Source of the DNA: Ophiothrix spiculata
Lineage: Eukaryota > Echinodermata > Ophiuroidea > Amphilepidida > Ophiotrichidae
Strand: one strand, 5' to 3'
NCBI GenBank assembly: GCA_000969725.1
Contig: JXSR01S010361.1
DNA length: 20,391 nucleotides
Positions 9,901 through 18,900 of the stretch are shown in pieces; within the stretch, counting starts at the first letter, position 1, and each line of letters opens with the position of its first letter. The translations under genes were made by a program, and so were the position numbers. A model generated the notes under the pieces. The model saw only the letters and a list, made by a program, of their open reading frames with translations, was not told the origin of the DNA and made no database searches.

Positions 9901-12900
9901 ATAAGATTCCAATTATTTATAGCTGCCAAAACGTAAGATATGGTTAGGAATTTAGATACAATTGTGAATCATATGGATATGATTCACAACAAAAAAATAA
10001 AATTGAACTCCTATTAATGTTCATTTACGACGTAATGCTCGTTTATCAAGATCAGCTTTCAATTATGATACAACCTACCTCTTCAGGTGATTCTTTCTTC
10101 AAATCTTGCATTTCACGTTTCAAGAGAAAGCTTAAGTTTTGTAGAATTCCCCGTATGACCATCAACGACTGCTGCTTGTCTAGATATGGAAGTACCCTGG
10201 ATATGAGTTTGCGACCTTTGCGTATCGAAAGCACCTGCACAAAATGATCGTTGCCAGATCTACAAATAGAGACAAAGGTGAATCATGTGGTTAGACAAAG
10301 TGATCACTCCTGTTAAGCAAGGTTGAACATTGTTTCAAATTTTATAAATCTTTTGATTATTGAACTTAACAATAGCATACACATTTTTTTTTATAAATGA
10401 AACAAACGTTTAACTATTATCTATCTTAAACTTTCAGGAATTTTAGTGCTCATGATTTCCGAAAATATTTTGGGCGGAATTTGGGAATCCCGTGTGGTTT
10501 GTCGATTATCATTCAAGACATCGAAGTCTGTACAAAATGTTGAATGGAAGCTATAAGCTTATATCTCAACTCAAACATGTATTTTTATCAGATCTTGAAT
10601 CTTTGCTTGCCTCGAATAGATTCATAAATGGGATGTTTTATAGGCTTTTTCAAACATCTCAGTGATCTCACATGTGAGTATTTAGTAATTTTGCGTTGTT
10701 GGCTTTAAGTAAGTCATTTTCAGGATTCAAGTAAGCTTGTTTTCTTCCCAATAGGGAACGGGGTTTCCAGGATTTTATAACCACCTTATATCATACAAGG
10801 GTTAGCTTGATTCTAAAGATCAAGTTGTTCAACCAAATCATCATTGAGTGAACAAGCCATAGTGGTACATGGCGAAAGCTCTGGTAAGCAGTGCCGGATT
10901 TACCTTTCCAAGGGCCCTGGGCCAGGCCTAAACTGAGGGCCCCATACCAATGATTTTTAAGTGGCTGTGACTGCTAACGTCAAAAATATGTTAGATATTT
11001 GACCCCCCCCCACCCCCGAGTTAGGGAGGGGGGTAAAAAAATCCCACTCAATATTCATTTTTTTCTTCCTTTTTTTTCCTTTTTCTGTTCTTTTTTTTTA
11101 TTTTTGTTGGTTCTTTTTTTTTTGCTCTTATGTTCAAGGGCCCCCCTTGACCCAGGGCCCTGGCCCACCGGGCCCATTTATAAATCCGGCACTGCTGGTA
11201 AGCTTACAATTTTGCTTTGTGTGTTGGTTTAAATTATCTCAACATCAAGTTTGTTTAGATTAGATTTGCTCATATAAAACATTTGAATATTTTCACACAT
11301 ATTTTACCAGACATGTGAGAACCGGACAAAAAGCAACTTCACTTACCTGAAATTTTCAGCTCTTAATTGTTTATACATGTCACAAACTAGCTGGTTTTTC
11401 TTTTCCAGATTCAGGGCTCTATCTGATTCAGGTAAAGCCAACACTTGTTTCTCCAGATCTTCAATTTCTAGTAGTAGGGAGTACATTCGCTCAATGGACA
11501 GCAACACACGGCGACGTCTACTATGGTCTTTGGCCTTTTTCTGGAAGGAAAAACAAATTTGGCAAATAAATATTGTGCACATACCTTAAATAGAATACCT
11601 TATTTATAGATCCCCATAGTTATTGCTGTGTAGTTGACTAGATGTATGCTCATTTATCCAAGTCTTGAGATTTTGTTATCCTTTCTGCAATTTCATTCAT
11701 GTCAGATCCTATAAATGGCCAATACATTTGGATGGTTTTGTGCCTTAAGGATGTGTCTGCATTTTGACAATTTGGGAACACATGATTTCAAAATTTGACG
11801 ATAGTTTCAAGTTCAAAGTTTTAATACACATTGTAACGATTCTGGAGTTTTGCAATCATGAAAATCTGACATAATTTGATTATTTGGAATTTGGTATCAT
11901 ATGCAAATTTAGACAGAAAAGCAGATACATTCTTCTGGCACTAAGGCTTGGCGTCCGCAGACATTCGCTCACCCGAGAGACATTCGGTTGTGATATACGC
12001 TGAAATTGAGAGAAAATATTGCTTATAACGCTTAACTACTGGTTAAATCGATGTTAGCATCAGTTAAATTAACAAATTCTCGAGCATTGTACAATCGCTC
12101 TTGTTTGCAGGGATGTAAGTGACAAATGTTTAAAAGCCTGAAGAAGTGAAAGAAAGGCCTGAAAATGGTGTAAAATGTCAACAAATAGGCTGAAAATAAA
12201 CAAAACAGCATAAATTTTGACAAAATACAGGCCCGAATTCAGGCACTGGCCTGAAAACTCACATCCCTGCATTTGAGCGAAACAGTCAGAGCGAATATTG
12301 CCAGCGAAGGTCACTCGGACGAATGTCTTTGGACATAAAGCAAAAGCCTCTGTATTTTGCTTCTTTAGACTACATTAGACTCTTCTCTTTCAGTTAAAAT
12401 CACAACTTTCCCCAAAAGGTGAAAATTGAGTGTATTAGTACCATACCGCCATGATCATGTTTGATCTACATGGTGTATGATTTTACCTCCACTGCTAACT
12501 CGGGAAAGCATCCAGACATGTTGCTCACTCCAGTAGCTGGGTCCAGTTACTGATTTACCTCTTTTCCTTTTCTAGAGGTAACAGTCGAGTTAAAGGTCGA
12601 GATAACATTGATCAGATGTTCATTTTGCAAGCGAGTTGTGAGCCGCTTTTAAAACAAAACAGCTTAGCAATTGCGATCACACAAGAACAGGACTTGTGCG
12701 TTAACGTGAGTGGCTCGTGAGGGAGACACCTACAAAGAAAGTAACTTGAAATAACTTTTAGTCACTTTTTAGTTGTGTACGAGGGGGTATCCTATAGGTT
12801 AGGATCTCCTGAAAGTATGACTTTTGGGGAAATACAAAATGGATATTTTGGCTAAAAGAGGTCCTCTACAATATCGTTTTGTGGACAGTCCGCTTTAAGT

Positions 12901-15900
12901 GGAAGGAATGTGTTACTTTGCACATTGCCTATACAAAGATGACTTAAGGGTCACATAATAAAATGGCTGTATTTCTTCTTGGTGATCTTTAAAACTTTTT
13001 GATACCCCCTCGTATAATGGATTTTTATTTCCTTCACATATTTAATCGGGACGATAGCAGTTTACGAGGGGTAAAATAGCCATGACCAAATGCTGATGTG
13101 TGAACGTGCTAAGTTGACTCACTCTGGAGCCGCTCATGCGCAAACTAGATATGGAAAGTTATGACCAGCTATGTGTGAACAAAGCCTGAGACTTAGAAAG
13201 TTACCATTAGAGAATATATCTGTCATGTAGATGCAAGAAAGACATATCTGCAATTGCTGCCATATGCTATAAAACATCTGTTAGTAGAATGCAAATAAAC
13301 TGTAAGTCAGCAACTCAGTCACCTGAAGAACTATTTAAAGAGCCAAAGACCCAAGACTGGGTATTTTACAGCGTGCAAAGCAAATGAAAATTGGCAGCTA
13401 TTGCAGTTAAAGGGCAAAGGAAATGAAATTTCAAGTTTACATTAAAAGGTGAGAAGTCATGGAATCCAAAACAATGTATTTCATGATTACCCGAGGGCTT
13501 CCTTTTAGTGGTATAATGATAATTAACATAATTTTGGGTCAAGTACAGCTGGAGGGACTAAAACATGTTCAATATTTCACCAGCGATGACATCATTTGAG
13601 GCAAAGATTTAGTTGTGAAATACTGATGATTAGAATGATGAATTGAATAGAGCTCTATTCATTAATGTCTATTAAAAATCAATATAACACAAATGTCACA
13701 GCTATTGTGTTTTTATGGCCCCGTTTTGGGAAGTGGAATGTTCTAATAATACTTGGGAGTAGGTCTATCACTTCATTTCCTTTGCCCTTTAAGGCTTTCT
13801 TGCATTCAAATGACCATATCTGTGACCCACCTCCTCATCCTCAGCACTACTATCTATGCGTATATCTATTATCTGCCGAGGATTATTGACACTAGATGAC
13901 GTCAAACGGCCCAAAGCGTTGGCAAATTGAGCTGAAAAAAAAAGGATGAAAAGTTACAGGTCAAATTCATTTTCCTGCTCAGCAATAATCAAAATTAGCA
14001 ACTCGGGAGTCTTTTGTTCAGTAAGCTAGCACCTTATTGTTTAAGCATATTTGACTGGTTAAAAAATGAAATGATGCAATCACTGTATCAGAGAGCCCCT
14101 ACCCTTAAGTTATGATTTCTAACCCATCACTATTGGTAGAATGGATGAGTATACATATGATATTTTCAAACATCCAAAAACGTCCACCTTTGTAAGTAAT
14201 AATATATGGGACAAATGGGACATCTTACATAGGAATCAAGGAAACTTGAGTTATATAACCTCCCCGATGTTTGAATTCAAGATATTTGGTTGCAGGCCTC
14301 TCAGGCCCAAGGTTTAAGTGTTGGTCTGTTGTGATATAAGTCAAGTACAACCTGATCAAGGATGAGTATGAGTATGAAAACATTCCAGTCAATTAAAACT
14401 TTATTTATTTATCCCAATATCACACTTTTACACCAAGGACCAGTATAAGTACAAGAATTTCTTACAAAAAATACAAGTAGTTAATGTTTGAGCACTACGC
14501 CACTGGTATTGGCCCCGTTGGGAAAGGGTTCAGGTTTAATTCCTAGATAAAATGTACTTTCCCATTTGTAACGTCCCTCCACCTCAAACCAGCAGTAAAG
14601 CTGGCCTCTGGTCATTTTCACAATAAAGTCCATGTTATAAGAATTAAAATGACACCTTGATGAACTTTACCCAGCATCTACAAGTCAAGTTATGGTCCAT
14701 CAAAGTTTTGTCATGGTGGTGTAAAAGATGAAACCGAGATAAATGCAAAAAACTAGTAAGCTATATGCTTTCTAGCAGTTTTGTACAATGCATGAATGTT
14801 GTGAATCTGCAAAAAAATATTTCACAATAAAGAATCTTGCATTATATTTTCACCTGTAGCGCAAATTGAAATTTGCTGACTTTACGGCTGTTAAAAGTGT
14901 TTAAGGGGAGACCCGTAAACTTATCTGCAACTGATTGCCATTATCTTAACTAGACGGCAAAGTCAAATTTTGGGCATCTGACTGGAACATATTCAATTTG
15001 AAGTTTTAAAATCATCGATATGGTACACAAGCACACAACCAAATGCATGAATAAGAGAAATTGTCTATATGTTTAAGATTAGTGAAGAAATAGATTGTTC
15101 CGACCAATTCAGATATCTGAACCAAATTGCCGATTAGTTTACGTGTCTCCCCGTAAGGCACATTTGTCCCCTTTATCATTATGAACCTGAAAAAATCCCT
15201 AAAATATTCAGTCCCTTACTTGGTTGATAAGTTTTAGTTTCAATCTGCTTTGGTGTGGTTACCAGGGCTTTGTCTTTGCTCTCATTGTTATCTTCTGGTT
15301 GGACCCCTTCTTTACTTTGCTCCTTTCCCTTCTTTTTCTGCATGTATGTCTACAGTCACATAAATGATAAATGAAAAACACAGCATGTTACTTTTTACAT
15401 ATGGATAACAATCATGTTCGATTGCAGATTATTCTTGGACTCTGTCATGTTGAAATAGTACAATACAATCATAAAGTCAGTATGGAAAATGTCCAAGTCG
15501 TAGGCAGGGAAGAACATTTCTGGAAACAGAAGATCAAGGAGGCCATGGAAATAAGGACCCAACAACCAACTCTCAACAGGGACACTGGCTACGATCTGCC
15601 GGCCATCTATAAATTCTGCTGTCACATGACCATCCTCTATGACTAGGAGGATTTCACCACTACGCTGAATGAAGAGGTTGAGAGAACTTCGCAAGCTACG
15701 TCGCAGCAATTTCAAGTCTCTGAAAAGGTATCTATATATTACTATGATAACAATCATATTTTTACACAGTGTGATTCATTGCAGATTTGCTGTTTGGTAG
15801 ATGAACCCTCACGTCTCCATATGTTACAGATTGTAACATAACTGTGCTGCACAAAATACACATCCACCAATTTGCAGACTTTTTAATTTATATCTGGGAG

Positions 15901-18900
15901 AACTGGACCATTATTTAAAATCTAATGGAAAATCTCTGATGATGTTTCCACCTTTAGAATGTGGTGATGATAAAAAGACATTTTTTTGGGGGGTGGGGGG
16001 TCATAAATGAATTATAAATAATATAAAACAGATATAAATTTATGAATTATAAATAATATAAAACAAATATTAACTGCCTTAGATTTGCCTAATGGTAAAT
16101 ATCATCACTCAGTGAAATATACATGTACCATTTTACTTGAATTGTGTATGACTTGTAGAAATTTCATATATGTTTTAATAATAATAATAATAGTAATACA
16201 CAGCATTGAAATAAATTTAAATGTTTTAATGATTTCAGTAACCTTGAACCTCGTTAGTTAGTTCAAAAAGAAATACACAATCAGCAAAGACTATGCAAAA
16301 AGATATCAAATCTTTTTGCCAACTAGCGTGCCCAGTTTGGCGAGTCAGTCGGGGCAAAAGGCCCATTCGGGGATCTTGACACAAAAAAGATAGAAAAGAA
16401 AGGGGAGTAGAGAAAAAAAAATCAAAAGAAAAGAGAAGAAAAATAGTTTTAAATGTTTTGATAATCATTGAAAAACTTGCCGTGCACTAGTGAGACCTTG
16501 GATTTCCCTTAGTTTTTGATAATTTAAATGATAAAAAGCAAAAGATTTTGTGCGCTTCCTGCGAACTTTCATGTATTATCAATATTCAGTCAAAATTTGC
16601 CAAGTTTTGCACGAATTTCAAGATTTTAAAACAATTTTTAGCTGAATTGACAATATCTTTTGCGCGCTACGCACGCATTTTAAAGGTTACATAATTTTTC
16701 CTCCGGCAAGCCGTCCCCTCTAAATTTTTAACCTTCCAGCACCACTGGCCATTCGGGGGAAACTGATGGTTGTGCCCCCCACTCAAAAAATCCTGGTCAC
16801 GCCACTGCTTCAGCCTTGGCAGACTATCTTAACACACTACTTTTTGGCATTCAACTTCCAATAACATAATACACTTCTCAAACCTATATTCAGACAAGGT
16901 TTTACTGGTAGAAGTGCTCAGAGATTATTAAATCAAAGAATTACCCTATCTTCTCCCTTTGTCAATTTGCATTTCTTTTTCGCATTCAATTGACTGATTA
17001 TATGCAGACTCATATTGTAGCAGAATGACTAGGGTTAAATAAGATATCAAAACCCTGATATCATGATAGGTCACACATGGCCACAATTGTATCCTTGTGG
17101 TACACCATGCCTGGGGTCGATTTCACTAACGTTAAAATGCATCGTTAACCCATCGTAAGACCAAAACACATCGTTAGCTTTGACCACCTCTTGACCCCAC
17201 GCAACGTTAACAATAGGGTTTGATTTTTCTAATGTATAATTCATATACTTTACGATGCTGTGAACACTTACGAAGGGTTTTCATGTCTTTTTGATATCTA
17301 GTTGTAGCTACGAGCTAAACCCTTCATAGCTACGATGCATCGTAAATGTTAGTGAAATCGACCCCTGGTACTATGGGACCCCAAATGTATCACTGTGGAA
17401 CACCCTACCTGATAGTATGGGACATCAACTGTATCCCTGTGGAACACATACCTGTTAGTATGGGAATCAAACGTACCCCTGTAGAACACCATACATTTTA
17501 GTATTGGACCCCACTGTATCCCTGTGGAACACAATACTAGAACAATATACCTGTTAGTATAGGACTCCAACTGTATCCCTGTGGAACACCATACCTATTA
17601 GTATGGGATCAAAACTGTATCCCTGCAGAACACCATACCTGATAGTAGTAGTCATCAATGCATGGATTATTACTCTGCAGCTGCAGCATTTGGATCTTAA
17701 TAACCCAATCTTTCTCTCTCTGACTCATCAAGTTGGCAAATTCATCTCTTGGACCTCTGTTTTCTTGGCGCTGATTATTGTCATAGTTACGTCTGTTGTT
17801 ATATGGGCGTTGATAACGTGGGTCCATTCGATTCCTATTCCTGAAGATTATAAACAGAAATGATCATTGATCTTAAGGTGGATAATATCAGTCAAAACAT
17901 TTTAAGACTATGTGAAACTTACAAATCACATTTGCTGATAGCTGTGGTGCCCATCTTTATCTCCTTAAGAGGCATTTACTTCATCATACTGTGTACATGC
18001 GTAGCCTAGGGTAAAAGTCCTAGACTTTTAATCACTAGGCATTGAAAGTCTTGGGGTCAAGTCCAGTGGGGGCGTGTGTAGTGTCCTTGAGGAAGATACT
18101 TACCCTATTGTGCTCCTCTCCACCCAGGTGTCAAATAGGTACCAGCTTTCTTCAATGCCGGGAAGGTAACAGACTCGCGGGGAAAAAGGTGTAGCGATCA
18201 CCGCAAATATAACAAAAAATGTGTCTGGCCCAATCGCTTCGAAAAAGAGATGGGCACTCCGACCTGTGAAATATAGGCCGTCCCCTTTACCTTTACCTTT
18301 TTTAACTGTGTATCTTTGTAAAGGGTTCACTACTCCTTAAAAATGGAGGCTAATTTACCTTCCCTGTGCTTTTAGCATGCAGGTACTAGCTTTTTCTTAT
18401 CTTTCATTGTTTCATTTTTTTCTTTCATTGTTTCATATAATTTTGTTGCTGTTGCATATTGTAAATAAACTTGCTGATGGAATAAAATCTGGCACCTTGG
18501 TTGGAAGGAGTGATGTGGATAACGTCTTGTAAAAAGACTTGACACTGTGGTGGCCATACCAGGGGCTTTAACCCACTACCTCTCCATTACAAGTCCAATG
18601 CTCTAACCGATGCACTACAGTGCTCAAAATACCTTTCAACATAATGTATGGTTTTTAATTATTCCATAGTATTGCTTGTTTAGCAAGACGTATAAAAATT
18701 AAACCTTCAACACTAACTTTATAAAATGTTTACACCACTACACTTACTGTTGATTATACTGATTTGGTGGGTATCTGAATCTTCCTCTTGGTCCTGGATC
18801 GCTGCGGGCATGCATAGGAGGAATCCTGCAATCAGTGGAGAAACAATTGGCATTAACCTTCCACTGCCATTTTACATAAGATCATTCATGCTATGCATTT

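Noticed and set aside
15395..15757. 120-codon minus-strand open frame with Leu-rich helices
   Set aside because: It is the antisense shadow of the Penelope-like fragment, whose plus-strand motif is specific, and it does not match the PATL1 segment expected there.
16235..16468. 77-codon minus-strand open frame
   Set aside because: It runs over the purine-rich tract of a hAT-like element; the Phe/Ser-rich product is low complexity.
17408..17638. 16-nt GT...AG units of the minisatellite as real ultra-short introns
   Set aside because: GTATGGTGTTCCACAG looks intron-like, but 16 nt is well below the size metazoan spliceosomes are known to remove.
17609..17827. Independent 72-residue gene starting at MDPRYQ
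   Set aside because: The frame continues upstream to an acceptor and the sequence is the conserved Pat1 block, so it is exon 3 of patl1.
18540..18625. tRNA gene call on the minus strand
   Set aside because: The arms do not pair as a functional tRNA, the B box is altered (GGGTTAAAGCC), and a SINE body and repeated tail follow it.
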